64,000 nt of DNA from Paenibacillus antri (GTDB lineage Bacteria > Bacillota > Bacilli > Paenibacillales > YIM-B00363), in the NCBI RefSeq assembly GCF_005765165.1, contig NZ_VCIW01000012.1, positions 62,001 to 126,000 of the forward strand. Direction: 5' to 3'. Position 1 is the stretch's first letter; each line of letters opens with the position of its first letter. Of this stretch, positions 43,508-51,729 are shown piece after piece. The notes under the pieces were generated by a model. That model was not told where the DNA came from. It saw nothing but the letters and a program-made list of their open reading frames with translations, and did not search any database. The position numbers were made by a program, and so were the translations under genes.

Positions 43508-44392
43508 ATGCGCTCTATGTATCAAGCGAAGCGAGTCGACCTGTTCACGATATGCAATTATACGTTCCTGACGCTGTTCTGCCTCCTGACCGTCTATCCG
43601 CTCTTCTTCGTGCTGATCGGGTCGCTGAACGACGGCAACGACTACATGCGAGGCGGCGTGTACTTCTTCCCGAGGGACTTCAGTCTCGCGAACTATAACG
43701 TCGTGCTGCAGGACGAGAGGCTGTATACGGGCTTCAAGGTCAGCATCGGGCGGACGGTGCTCGGCACGCTGACGAGCGTCTTCTTCACGGCGATGGTGTC
43801 GTACGCGATGTCGCGGAACAACCTGATCGGACGGACGCCGTATTATTGGGTTCATCTGTTTACGTTGTTTTTCGGCGGGGGACTCATTCCGTATTTCTTA
43901 GTGCTCAAGAGTCTCGCCCTTATCAACACGTTCTGGGTGTACATTATTCCCGGCCTGTTTTCGGTGTTCAACATGATCATTCTGAACGCGTTCTTCCGGG
44001 AAATCCCGGAGGAAATTCATGAATCGGCGACCGTCGACGGGGCGGGGGAGTTTCGCATCTTCCTCCTGCTGTTCATTCCGCTGTCCGCTCCCGTGCTGGC
44101 CACGGTGGCGCTGTGGAACGCGGTCCACCATTGGAATTCGTTCTTCGACGCGATGATTTTCACGACGAAGCCTCATCTCATGCCGCTGCAGCTGTTTCTT
44201 ATGAAAATGATCCGAGAAGCCGACGTCATCTCGAATTCGCAGTTCGTCCCGCCGCAGGTACAGCGCCAGATCAGCGTGCAGACGATCCGCATGGCCGCCA
44301 TCGTGGTCAGCACGGTACCGATTCTGCTCGTGTATCCGTTCCTGCAGCGGTTTTTCGTGACGGGCTTCATGGTCGGATCCTTGAAAGGGTGA
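43508..44392 (+). CDS. Carbohydrate ABC transporter permease (YtcP type)
   Basis: 294 residues. FTICNYTFLTLFCLLTVYPLFFVLIGSLND opens the protein, the EAA loop is EIHESATVDGAGEFRIFLLLFIPLSAPVLAT, and the C-terminus is PFLQRFFVTGFMVGSLKG, as in YtcP-type permeases. ATG 43517 (9 bp later) is an alternative start with better Shine-Dalgarno spacing. Gap of 4 bp to the next gene. Confidence 0.94.
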   Translation: MRSMYQAKRVDLFTICNYTFLTLFCLLTVYPLFFVLIGSLNDGNDYMRGGVYFFPRDFSLANYNVVLQDERLYTGFKVSIGRTVLGTLTSVFFTAMVSYAMSRNNLIGRTPYYWVHLFTLFFGGGLIPYFLVLKSLALINTFWVYIIPGLFSVFNMIILNAFFREIPEEIHESATVDGAGEFRIFLLLFIPLSAPVLATVALWNAVHHWNSFFDAMIFTTKPHLMPLQLFLMKMIREADVISNSQFVPPQVQRQISVQTIRMAAIVVSTVPILLVYPFLQRFFVTGFMVGSLKG

Positions 44393-44396
44393 TTCG

Positions 44397-45428
44397 GTGG
44401 AGAAAGCGTATAACCTGTTCGGCGACGACGACGGCATCTACAACTACTGTCCGTCGCCGGTGCGGGTGGACGATACGACGTCTTATGTATTCTATTGCGC
44501 GAATACGGTGCCGGGGCTCGTCATCGACGATATTTATGCCCGTAAGGGGACGCTAGCGGGCGGCCGGTGGACGTTCGGGGAGAAATTCCGGGCGCTCGAG
44601 CCGAGCCGGCTCGATTGGGATTGCATCCATGTGTGCGACCCGGATGTGATTAAGGGCGAGTTCCGCTACCGGGGCGAGACGTATTCGTGGATGATGGTGT
44701 ACCTCGGCTGCGACATTCACTATTGCTACCATAACCAGGTCGGCGTCGCGTTCGCGAAAGATATCGCCGGTCCTTACGTGAAGTACGACGCGAATCCGGT
44801 CGTCGCGTACGACGAGACGTTCCACTGGGGCGCGGGGCAGGCGAGCGTCGTGTCGCTGGACGGCAAGGGACGATTCCGCATGCTGTATTCGCAGACGGTG
44901 CACGAGTACGAGAAGCATTCGCTGCGGGGGCGCGTGTTTTGGCGCGACTTCGACTTCGGCGACGCGGACGCGCCGGTCGTCGGGGAAGAGGTCGCGATGC
45001 ACGAGGGCGGCATTACGGATCGCGGCGGCGCGCCGACGGACGGGGAGCCCGTGTTCAACAACCCGACGATCGTATGGGATCGGGAGACGGATACGTACTA
45101 CCTCACGCGGGAGGGGACGCCGTTCGACCGGGTGCGCACGCCGGGGTTCATCGCGTCGTATACGCAGGTGTGCGCGATTTCGCGGGCGGATTTCGAGCGG
45201 AACGAGGGCGGCTGGCGCACCGTGTACGAGTTCGGCGCGGAGGACACCGGCTTCGAGCGCAACCATAACGGCGGCGTGTTTAAGGATGCTTACGGCTGGC
45301 TGTATACGCCGGGCGTATTGCCGGTCGCCGTCACCGTGTCGGAGCTGAAGGAGCAAGACTTCTTGTGGACGTACCGATTGTACTATAAGGAGCTGGCGGT
45401 CGAGCGAGGGGCGGTGCGAGATGTCTAG
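44397..45428 (+). CDS. Cytoplasmic five-bladed beta-propeller glycosidase-like protein
   Basis: 343 residues, no signal peptide. Motifs shared with the secreted protein at 35554-36984 are IHVCDPDVIKGEF, MVYLGCDIHYCYHNQVGVAF, HWGAGQASV, NNPTIVWDRETDTYYLTREG and GFERNHNGG. Start GTG 44397 has AAAGGGTG 6 nt upstream. The combination of a secreted and an internal copy with a transporter suggests stepwise degradation: outside first, then inside on the imported oligosaccharide. Catalytic residues are probably among the Asp/His of these motifs but are not assigned. Confidence 0.78.
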   Translation: MEKAYNLFGDDDGIYNYCPSPVRVDDTTSYVFYCANTVPGLVIDDIYARKGTLAGGRWTFGEKFRALEPSRLDWDCIHVCDPDVIKGEFRYRGETYSWMMVYLGCDIHYCYHNQVGVAFAKDIAGPYVKYDANPVVAYDETFHWGAGQASVVSLDGKGRFRMLYSQTVHEYEKHSLRGRVFWRDFDFGDADAPVVGEEVAMHEGGITDRGGAPTDGEPVFNNPTIVWDRETDTYYLTREGTPFDRVRTPGFIASYTQVCAISRADFERNEGGWRTVYEFGAEDTGFERNHNGGVFKDAYGWLYTPGVLPVAVTVSELKEQDFLWTYRLYYKELAVERGAVRDV

Positions 45429-45972
45429 AACGTTCGTGTTAGGCGCGTCGCGGCTCGCGGTCGCGGCCGCAAGGATGAAGGCGGACGTCAACTATGTCGG
45501 CGTCGCGGACGAGAGCGCGTCGTCTTGGATGACGGCGAATCACGTGTTTCTGCGCGACGTATGGCTGGAGGGCGAGCTGACGACGCGTCGGTTGCAGCGG
45601 CTGTATCATCGCTTGTATCCGGGCTCGTCGCTGTGGATGGACGCCTCGCTCGGCGAGGAGACGTTCCTTCGGGCGGCCTCGTATGCGCGGGAGCGGCGCG
45701 CGCGCGTCGTGCTGTGCGTCTGCGACGGGCAGACGGCGACGCCTGCGATGGGCGACGCGGCGGATTGGCTCGTCGCGAGGTCCGGCGGGGCGGTCGGCGC
45801 GCCGGGTCAGACCGTGACGCCGGCAGCGGGGGAGTCCGTCGTATCTTGGGCCGGCGCGATGGCGCTGTGCCTCATGAACGGACTCGATCTCGCGAGGATG
45901 ACGCCGTTCTGCAAGCGGGCGGCGGCGTTCGGCGAGGAGCCGCCGTGGTACGACGAGGTCGCGTATGGGTGA
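45421..45972 (+). CDS. Short PfkB-like protein, probably not a kinase
   Basis: 183 residues, overlapping its neighbours by 8 bp on each side. The N-terminus (VLGASRLAVAAARMKADVNYVGVADES) resembles the start of PfkB sugar kinases after the usual 30-40 residues. The middle (SSLWMDASLGEETFLRAASYARERRARVVLCV) and the end (ESVVSWAGAMALCLMNGLDLARMTPFCKRAAAFG) follow the order of PfkB helices. The anion-hole/catalytic GAGD motif is replaced by GESVVSWAG and the protein is about 120 residues short. It may be a degenerate or non-catalytic partner. The family call is inference; a hypothetical protein is the safe name. Confidence 0.6.
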   Translation: MSRTFVLGASRLAVAAARMKADVNYVGVADESASSWMTANHVFLRDVWLEGELTTRRLQRLYHRLYPGSSLWMDASLGEETFLRAASYARERRARVVLCVCDGQTATPAMGDAADWLVARSGGAVGAPGQTVTPAAGESVVSWAGAMALCLMNGLDLARMTPFCKRAAAFGEEPPWYDEVAYG

Positions 45973-46960
45973 GGCGGGGGTCGCGCCGGTACCGGTCATC
46001 CACATGACGGATTTGTACCACCCGCACATGGACCCCGACGACCATTGGGACGCCGCCTGCGTGTACGCGCTCGCCGCCGCCGGCCGGTACGACCTGCGGC
46101 TCGTGTCGCTCGATCCGCCGCCGTACGGCAAATGGATCGAGTGGGAGCCGGCGCGCGGCTTCGGCGATCCGGCGATCCAGGCGGCGCATCAGCTCGGCGC
46201 GATCGCCGGCGTCGCGCCGCCGGTCGCGGTCGGCTCGCCGGCGGCGCTGCTGCGCGCGCTCGAGTCGTCGCCGTCGCCCGCCGTCGTGCACGTCGTCGGC
46301 TCGTGCCGCGACGTCGCGGCGGCGGCCGCACAGGCGCCGGAGCTGTTCGCCGCCCGGTGCCGGGCGGTGTACCTGAACGCGGGCCTCGGCACGAACGACC
46401 CGGAGCTCATGCTCGAGGAGCATAACGTGTCGCTCGATCCGGCCGCCTATGCGGCGATGTTCGCGCTGCCGTGCCCGCTCTATTGGCTGCCGTGCGCGGA
46501 GACGAAGCGGTGGGGCACGTCGGCGTACGGGTCTTTCTACTCGTTCCGACAGGGCGACGTCTTCTCCGGCTTGTCCGCGCGGCTGCAGAACTACTTCCTG
46601 TACGCGCTCGGCCGCTCCTCGGATCCCGCGTGGCTCGCGGCGTTGTCGCGTCCCGTCGACGAGCCGTTGCTGGCGGCCTTCGGCGAGCAGGAGCGCGGGA
46701 TGTACTGCACCGCGGGCATTCTGCACGCGGCGGGCCTCGCGGCGACGGAGTCCGGCGAGCTCGTCGGGCTCGGGGAGCGGCTGGCCGAGCATGTCTTCGA
46801 GTTTGTTCCGGTTACGGTGCGGTGCGATGCATCCGGACGGACGCGATGGACGCCGGGGCCGGCGTCGTCCGAGACGCGCTTGCTGCGCGTGCGGGACCCG
46901 GAGCGATATCCGGCGGCGATGGCGTCGGCGATGCGGCGGGCGTTATCGATCTTGGTATGA
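45965..46960 (+). CDS. Nucleoside hydrolase-like protein
   Basis: 331 residues. The N-terminus MTDLYHPHMDPDDHWDAACVYALA takes the place of the Ca-binding DTDxxxDD loop of inosine-uridine nucleoside hydrolases; AVVHVVGSCRDVAAAAAQAPELF matches the LGPLTNLA stretch and EEHNVSLDPAAYAAMF the EFNVxxDPEAA motif. The Ca-site Asp pattern is altered, so the substrate may differ from nucleosides, perhaps an N- or C-glycoside. It overlaps the PfkB-like gene by 8 bp, consistent with joint handling of a pentosyl compound, which is inference. Confidence 0.75.
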   Translation: MGEAGVAPVPVIHMTDLYHPHMDPDDHWDAACVYALAAAGRYDLRLVSLDPPPYGKWIEWEPARGFGDPAIQAAHQLGAIAGVAPPVAVGSPAALLRALESSPSPAVVHVVGSCRDVAAAAAQAPELFAARCRAVYLNAGLGTNDPELMLEEHNVSLDPAAYAAMFALPCPLYWLPCAETKRWGTSAYGSFYSFRQGDVFSGLSARLQNYFLYALGRSSDPAWLAALSRPVDEPLLAAFGEQERGMYCTAGILHAAGLAATESGELVGLGERLAEHVFEFVPVTVRCDASGRTRWTPGPASSETRLLRVRDPERYPAAMASAMRRALSILV

Positions 46961-46976
46961 AGAACGGGGGATGAAG

Positions 46977-47759
46977 ATGAACGAGACGGACTTCGCGACC
47001 GCGGAGAAGGTCGCTTTCTATGAGAAGAACGGCTTCGTGCAAATCGACGGCGTCCTGTCGCCGTCGGAGCTGGAGGAGCTGCGCGCGTACGCGGACGAGG
47101 TCATGGCGATGGAGACGTCCGAATCGATGCAGCCGGATAAGGAGAACCGCGGCTATTACCGCGTGTTGAATCAGCGGTTCAACACGTGGATGGACCACGC
47201 GGGGATGGCGAAATTTTCGCTGCACGAGCGGTTCGCGGGGATCGCGAATCGGCTGACGGGCGGGCGCGGCATCCGGTTGTTCCACGACCATCTGCTGTTT
47301 AAGATGCCGGGCGATTCGAAGCCGACGCCGTGGCATCAGGATTTGCCGTATTGGCCGATGAACGAGCCCGGCGCCCTGTCGATGTGGCTGCCGCTGGACG
47401 ACGTGACCGAGGCGAACGGCTGCATGATGTTCGTGCCGGGCTCGCGCTCGGTCGGCAAGCTCGACGCGATCGACCTTGTGAATCCGCAGGACATCTACGA
47501 ATTCGAGCAGAGCGAGGCCGCGCGGTCCGCCCAGCCGGTCGTCGTCCGCATGAAAGCGGGCAGCTGCACGTTCCACGACGGATTGACGTTCCATTATGCG
47601 CACTCGAATACGACCGACCGGCCTCGGCGCGTGTTGGCCGTCATCTATATGATCGACGGCACGACGTACAACGGCAAGCCGCATATTTTATGCGACCGGG
47701 TCGACGGGCTCCAGGCGGGCGACGCGTTGGCGGGACCGCCGTTTCCGAAGCTGGCGTAA
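46977..47759 (+). CDS. PhyH-family Fe(II)/2-oxoglutarate dioxygenase
   Basis: 260 residues. The iron ligands are clear: WHQDLPYW (His and Asp near residues 121 and 123) and the distal His in FHYAHSNTTDRPRR near 208; the RR is placed to bind 2-oxoglutarate. KNGFVQIDGVLSPSELEELRAYADE is the standard PhyH N-terminus. Start ATG 46977, 6 nt after ACGGGGG; ATG 46971 is too close to it. Last gene of the glycan operon; substrate probably a modified sugar or nucleoside, from context. Confidence 0.88.
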   Translation: MNETDFATAEKVAFYEKNGFVQIDGVLSPSELEELRAYADEVMAMETSESMQPDKENRGYYRVLNQRFNTWMDHAGMAKFSLHERFAGIANRLTGGRGIRLFHDHLLFKMPGDSKPTPWHQDLPYWPMNEPGALSMWLPLDDVTEANGCMMFVPGSRSVGKLDAIDLVNPQDIYEFEQSEAARSAQPVVVRMKAGSCTFHDGLTFHYAHSNTTDRPRRVLAVIYMIDGTTYNGKPHILCDRVDGLQAGDALAGPPFPKLA

Positions 47760-47917
47760 ATCATAACGGGAAGAGCATCGACGGAAGCCGTCGCTCGGCG
47801 AGAAACATTTTCCTCTTCCGGCTTGTACCCCCAGAAATCGACGCCGAACGCCGAACTGTATCGTAACGAGCGAAGCCGAGCCTTCGCTGCATTTCGAGAC
47901 GAGAGGCGGTAAGTCGG

Positions 47918-48145
47918 ATGTTGAATGTGGAAAATTGCAAAGGCTGCGGCAAGCTAGTCTTGAGGAAGCCGGGACACCCGTTTTGTCCGGCGTGCGCGGC
48001 TTCGCGCGCGAAAGAGGTGCGGCGGATTAAACATTATATATTGCGGCATCCGTCCGAGACGATTTTGGATATTCATCGGAACGCGGGCATTCCGCCGAAG
48101 GCGATTCACGAACTGATCCGCGAAGACCGGGTACAGCTGCAGTAA
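47918..48145 (+). CDS. Small zinc-ribbon protein, YvyF/TIGR03826-like
   Basis: 75 residues. NCKGCGKLVLRKPGHPFCPACAAS gives two CxxC pairs for a zinc ribbon. The following HPSETILDIHRNAGIPPKAIHELIREDRVQLQ resembles a small helix-turn-helix. This is the pattern of the flagellar-operon protein family that includes B. subtilis YvyF. In Bacillus that gene sits with comF and flgM; here it is isolated. GAGAGGCGG precedes the ATG. Confidence 0.72.
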   Translation: MLNVENCKGCGKLVLRKPGHPFCPACAASRAKEVRRIKHYILRHPSETILDIHRNAGIPPKAIHELIREDRVQLQ

Positions 48146-48168
48146 CGTACGAATAGCTTTGAAAAGTA

Positions 48169-48195
48169 GGGGCGCTGCGAACAGGCGTCCTTTTT
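48169..48195 (+). terminator. Probable Rho-independent terminator
   Basis: GGGGCGC with GCGTCC (one bulge, one wobble) followed by TTTTT, 24 bp after the small zinc-ribbon gene. Confidence 0.55.
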
Positions 48196-48201
48196 GGCAT
48201 G

Positions 48202-48210
48202 TGGTATAAT
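48202..48210 (+). promoter_or_regulatory. Extended -10 promoter
   Basis: TGG followed by a perfect TATAAT (48205-48210), about 40 bp upstream of the kinase start. No convincing -35 box is present, as usual for extended -10 promoters. Confidence 0.65.
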
Positions 48211-48251
48211 TTTCTAACTATACGGTGAACTACTTGTCGGAGGGAACATCC

Positions 48252-49724
48252 TTGAACGTGAGCTACGAGATACTATTCGAGCGGCATCCGGATGCCGTGT
48301 TCGTTATGGACGCGGAAGGATATATCGCGTACGCCAACCCGGCGGCGCGCGAGCTGCTTAGCGAAGAGCAACGGAAGGTCCGGCGGACGCAGTACCGGCA
48401 AGCGCTGCGCTCCGAAGAGTTCGAGATGTTCCATTATTATTTCCGACAAGCGGTCGAGCGAGGAGAAGCGCGCACGTTCGATATGGGGATCGGTCTTGGC
48501 CGCGGCGGGGGCTTTAAAGAGATGCGCATCCGGATGGCGCCGCATGTCGTTGAAGGACGTACGACGGGGGTGTCGGTATATATGACGCCGGCGGAGGCGC
48601 GGGGGGACGAGCCTCGGAAGGGATCCGCTCTCGACGCCATCGGCGCCTCGTTCATCGAAAGCCATAGCGATCCTATCTTGGTGTTGGATCAGCACGCGAC
48701 GATCGCACTGGCGAACGGCTCGTTTTCCAAATTGCTGGGCTGGCGGAAGGATCAACTCGAGGGGTTCCATATTTTGCAGTGTCCCTCGATTCCGCCGTAT
48801 CTCGTGACGCAGATGAACGACTTCGTGACGCGCGTATTCGCCGGAGGCGGCGACGACGAAGCGACGATGGAGACGATTCGCGTGACCGATCAAGGCAAAG
48901 AATATCAGATGCTGCTGACGCTGACGCCGGTTCGGGACCGGATCGGTCTCGTCCGATATTGGGCGGTTCATCTCCGGGATATTACGAAGCGGAAGTTCTT
49001 GGAGGAACAGCTCAAGCGGATCGAGCTCGAACAGGCCGTCGAGCAGGAGCTCCGAGAGCTGGAGCATCTGAAGACGGTCAGCCAGCTGGCGGCCAGCATC
49101 TCTCACGAGGTCCGAAACCCGCTGACCGTCACGCGCGGATTCATGCAAATTTTGAAGGATGCGACGCTGGGCGAAGAGAAGCGCCGACAATACTTCGATT
49201 TGAGCCTAGAGGAGCTCGATCGGGCGGAGCGCATCATTACGGACTACTTGACGTTCGCGAAGCCGGCGCTCGAGCAAGCCGAGCCGCTGGAGTTGAACGC
49301 GGAGCTGCGACGCATCGTGCAGGTGATCCTGCCGTTCGCCAGCATGGAAAACATCGCCGTAGAGGTCCTTCCGTCCGCGGAGGAGCTGTTCGTGCGGGGC
49401 GAGGGCAATCGACTGCATCAAGCGCTGATTAACGTAATGAAGAACGGGATCGAAGCGACGCCGGCCGGAGGTAGGCTTACGATTCGGCTGCTGCGGGTCG
49501 ACGGCCGCCCCGTATTGATCATCGAGGACTCGGGCGAGGGGATGGACGAAGACCAACTCAAGCTGCTGGGGACGCCCTACTATACGACCAAGGACAAGGG
49601 GACGGGGCTCGGTACGATGGTCGCCTTCAGCATCTTGAGAGCGATGGAGGCGGACATCGAGGTGGACAGCGTGCCGGGGCGGGGTACTCGATTTATTCTG
49701 TCGTTTCCGGCGGAGGCCGACTAA
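48252..49724 (+). CDS. PAS-domain sensor histidine kinase (sporulation-kinase-like)
   Basis: About 490 residues, soluble. PAS 1 (about 5-110, YEILFERHPDAVFVMDAEGYIAYANPAAREL), PAS 2 (about 135-255, SHSDPILVLDQHATIALANGSFSKLLGW), HisKA with His in QLAASISHEVRNPLTVTRGFMQIL, and HATPase with NVMKNGIEATPAGG, EDSGEGMDEDQL and KGTGLGTMVAFSIL. The sequence resembles the KinA/KinE-type kinases feeding the Spo0 phosphorelay. Start: TTG 48252 lies 7 nt after GGAGGG; GTG 48225 has no ribosome-binding site. No response regulator is adjacent, as expected for an orphan phosphorelay kinase. Confidence 0.9.
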   Translation: MNVSYEILFERHPDAVFVMDAEGYIAYANPAARELLSEEQRKVRRTQYRQALRSEEFEMFHYYFRQAVERGEARTFDMGIGLGRGGGFKEMRIRMAPHVVEGRTTGVSVYMTPAEARGDEPRKGSALDAIGASFIESHSDPILVLDQHATIALANGSFSKLLGWRKDQLEGFHILQCPSIPPYLVTQMNDFVTRVFAGGGDDEATMETIRVTDQGKEYQMLLTLTPVRDRIGLVRYWAVHLRDITKRKFLEEQLKRIELEQAVEQELRELEHLKTVSQLAASISHEVRNPLTVTRGFMQILKDATLGEEKRRQYFDLSLEELDRAERIITDYLTFAKPALEQAEPLELNAELRRIVQVILPFASMENIAVEVLPSAEELFVRGEGNRLHQALINVMKNGIEATPAGGRLTIRLLRVDGRPVLIIEDSGEGMDEDQLKLLGTPYYTTKDKGTGLGTMVAFSILRAMEADIEVDSVPGRGTRFILSFPAEAD

Positions 49725-49820
49725 GTTTGCGGGCGATACGTTGGCTTCGGCCGGAAATGGAAGGAAATTCGGTTTTCGGAGCATCCTATTCCCACATCAT
49801 GAGGGGAGGGATGCTTTTTC

Positions 49821-50513
49821 ATGCTAAGGTTAGGGAAGACGACGCTGACGGCGCTGCTCGCGACGGCGCTGCTGGCGGGCTGCTCGGGCGACGGACGAGG
49901 TACGGTCATCGGCACCGACGATCGGGCGGACGAGCCGGGGCTGCTGGAGCACGACCAGGAGTTCCGGCAGGGCGACCTCGGCGTGGAGTCGACGGACTTC
50001 CAAGCGTTGAACGCGTCCGGCTTGCGCCAAGTATGGCCGTCGCCGGGGCTCGCCGATCGCGCCGGCGAAGCGGTGTCGAACGTCGTCTCGACGGCGACTT
50101 CGTATTTCGGCACGCCGTACGAATACGGCTCCGACCGGAACGAGCCGTCCACCTTCGACTGCTCGGACTTCGCGCGCTGGGCGTATTTGTTCGCGCTGGG
50201 CATGGATCTGCCGCTCGATTCGCGGTCGCAGGCGTTGTACGTGCGGCAATTTTCCGCCCGTTCGTATACGACGTTGGCCTCGGCGAGGCCCGGGGATCTG
50301 TTGTTCTTCCGCGCGTACCGGGGCGTCACTCCGGACGCGTACGCCGGCGCGGACGACACGATCGCGCATGTCGGCATCTATATCGGCAACGACCGGATGG
50401 TGCACACGGCGTCGGCGCAGACGGGCGGCGTCCGGATCGACGGGCTGACGGGGAGCCACTTCGAGTATAGGTTCGTCTTAGGGGGTTCGGTGCTGGAACA
50501 AATCCGAAAATAG
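49821..50513 (+). CDS. Lipoprotein C40 (NlpC/P60) peptidase
   Basis: 230 residues with a lipobox (LLAGC, lipidated Cys 21), a short linker and an NlpC/P60 domain. Catalytic Cys 114 is in TFDCSDFARWAY and His 183 in IAHVGIYIGNDRMVH. Cleaves peptidoglycan stem peptides at the outer membrane face. It is a paralogue of the secreted enzyme at 22808-23338; both share the TPYEYGS/TPYEFGS and HFEYRF/HWEHRF stretches. GGGAGGG precedes the ATG. Confidence 0.9.
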   Translation: MLRLGKTTLTALLATALLAGCSGDGRGTVIGTDDRADEPGLLEHDQEFRQGDLGVESTDFQALNASGLRQVWPSPGLADRAGEAVSNVVSTATSYFGTPYEYGSDRNEPSTFDCSDFARWAYLFALGMDLPLDSRSQALYVRQFSARSYTTLASARPGDLLFFRAYRGVTPDAYAGADDTIAHVGIYIGNDRMVHTASAQTGGVRIDGLTGSHFEYRFVLGGSVLEQIRK

Positions 50514-50643
50514 CGGGCCTCGGAGCGACCCTGAACTTGGAATGAAAAAGACGCGCCAATTATCGTTTCGCAACGGCGCTCGATTTAGTACAATAACGTT
50601 ACTGCAAATTGCGACAATATTCGACACAGCAAGGTGTGACAGC

Positions 50644-51183
50644 ATGGAACGAACCGGAGATTCGCACGACAATCATAAGACCGCCCCTTATTCCGCGGAG
50701 GGCTTCCGCTTGACGAACGCGCTCAGCCGGCATCTGAGCTGGCTGTTCGGCGAACCGGGCGGAACCCGGATCAACATCTCCAAGATGAGCTTCGCCGACC
50801 TTGAGCTGCCGAACCCCGTCTTCACGAAGTCGGTGCTGCTCGAGATCGGCTTCCAGCAATGCCGGCTCCCCGGCGCGTCGTTCCAGGATGCGACGGTGAC
50901 GGACAGCAGCTTCGAGGACGCGGCGCTGCCGGGGGCGAACTTCGTCCGCGCTTACCTCGTCCGGACCTCGTTCCGCGGCGCGAATTTGGAAGGCGCGGAC
51001 TTCTCCAAAGCCGACCTGCAAGGGGTCGACTTCCGCGGCGCGAACTTGCGCGGCGCGAAATTCGCGGGAGCGTCGATGATGCACGCGGATTTCCGCGAGG
51101 CGGATTTGCGGGGCGTCAATACGAGCGCGCTGAACTTCACCGGCGCGAAGATGGCTGGCGCGATCCGGGACGTCCCGATGTGA
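50644..51183 (+). CDS. Pentapeptide-repeat protein
   Basis: 179 residues. After an N-terminal non-repeat part, about 20 pentapeptides of the A(D/N)LXX type run to near the C-terminus (NFVRAYLVRTSFRGANLEGA, DFSKADLQGVDFRGANLRGA). They form a right-handed quadrilateral beta-helix. Start ATG 50644 with AAGGTG 7 nt upstream; a 34-residue upstream extension has no ribosome-binding site. Function unknown; some members protect gyrase. Compare the C-terminal repeats of the protein at 18347-19825. Confidence 0.9.
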   Translation: MERTGDSHDNHKTAPYSAEGFRLTNALSRHLSWLFGEPGGTRINISKMSFADLELPNPVFTKSVLLEIGFQQCRLPGASFQDATVTDSSFEDAALPGANFVRAYLVRTSFRGANLEGADFSKADLQGVDFRGANLRGAKFAGASMMHADFREADLRGVNTSALNFTGAKMAGAIRDVPM

Positions 51184-51223
51184 GGATGCGACGCCGGGCG
51201 AAGCGAGCCTGAGGCGGCCCCGG

Positions 51224-51660
51224 TATAGGCGGAAGACTCCGCAAATAAGCGCAGATTTGCGCTTAACCGGCGGGTATAGGCGGAGGACTCCGCTAATAAG
51301 CGCGGATTCGCGGTTAGCCGGTGGGGGTTTAAGCGGAGAAATCCGCTAATAAGCGCGGATTTGCGGTTAGCCGGCGGGTTTAGGCGGAAAATTCCGCAAA
51401 TAAGCGCGGATTCGCGGTTAGCCGGTGGGTTTAAGCGGAGAAATCCGCTAATAAGCGCGGATTTGCGGTTAGCCGGCGGGTTTAGGCGGAAAATTCCGCA
51501 AATAAGCGCGGATTCGCTGTTAGCCGGTGGGTTTAAGCGGAGAAATCCGCTAATGCTAATAGGCGCGGATTCGCGGTTAGCCGGCCGATTTAAGCGGAAA
51601 ACGCCGCTAACAAGCGCGGATTTGCGCTTATCCGGCCGGCATATGCGGAGGATTCCTCCG
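51224..51660. repeat. 51-bp tandem repeat array with a 102-bp higher-order unit
   Basis: GCGGA cores occur at 51229, 51280, 51333, 51384, 51435, 51486, 51537, 51594 and 51645: steps of 51, 53, 51, 51, 51, 51, 57 and 51 bp. Each unit has a GCGGAnnAnTCCGC palindrome and a GCGCGGATTnGCGGTTAGCC tail. Two variants alternate, so 51332-51433 and 51434-51535 differ by one base. A 6-bp duplication explains the 57-bp step. Not CRISPR; no spacers. Confidence 0.95.
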
Positions 51661-51684
51661 CACGCGCGCGCACGCCCCCCAAAA

Positions 51685-51729
51685 AAAAAGAGGCTTTCCC
51701 ACCCTATATCGGGGGGAAAGCCTCTTTTT
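51685..51729. terminator. Rho-independent terminator of murQ-murK
   Basis: AAAAAGAGGCTTTCCC (51685-51700) pairs with GGGAAAGCCTCTTTTT (51714-51729), with A-tract and T-tract on the two sides, so it can work in both directions. It contains part of the murQ stop codon. Confidence 0.9.

Noticed and set aside
51224-51660. CRISPR array or short protein-coding repeat
   Set aside because: All 51 bp of each unit is repeated, with no spacers; the 155-codon frame across it has no ribosome-binding site and reflects the repeat period being divisible by three.
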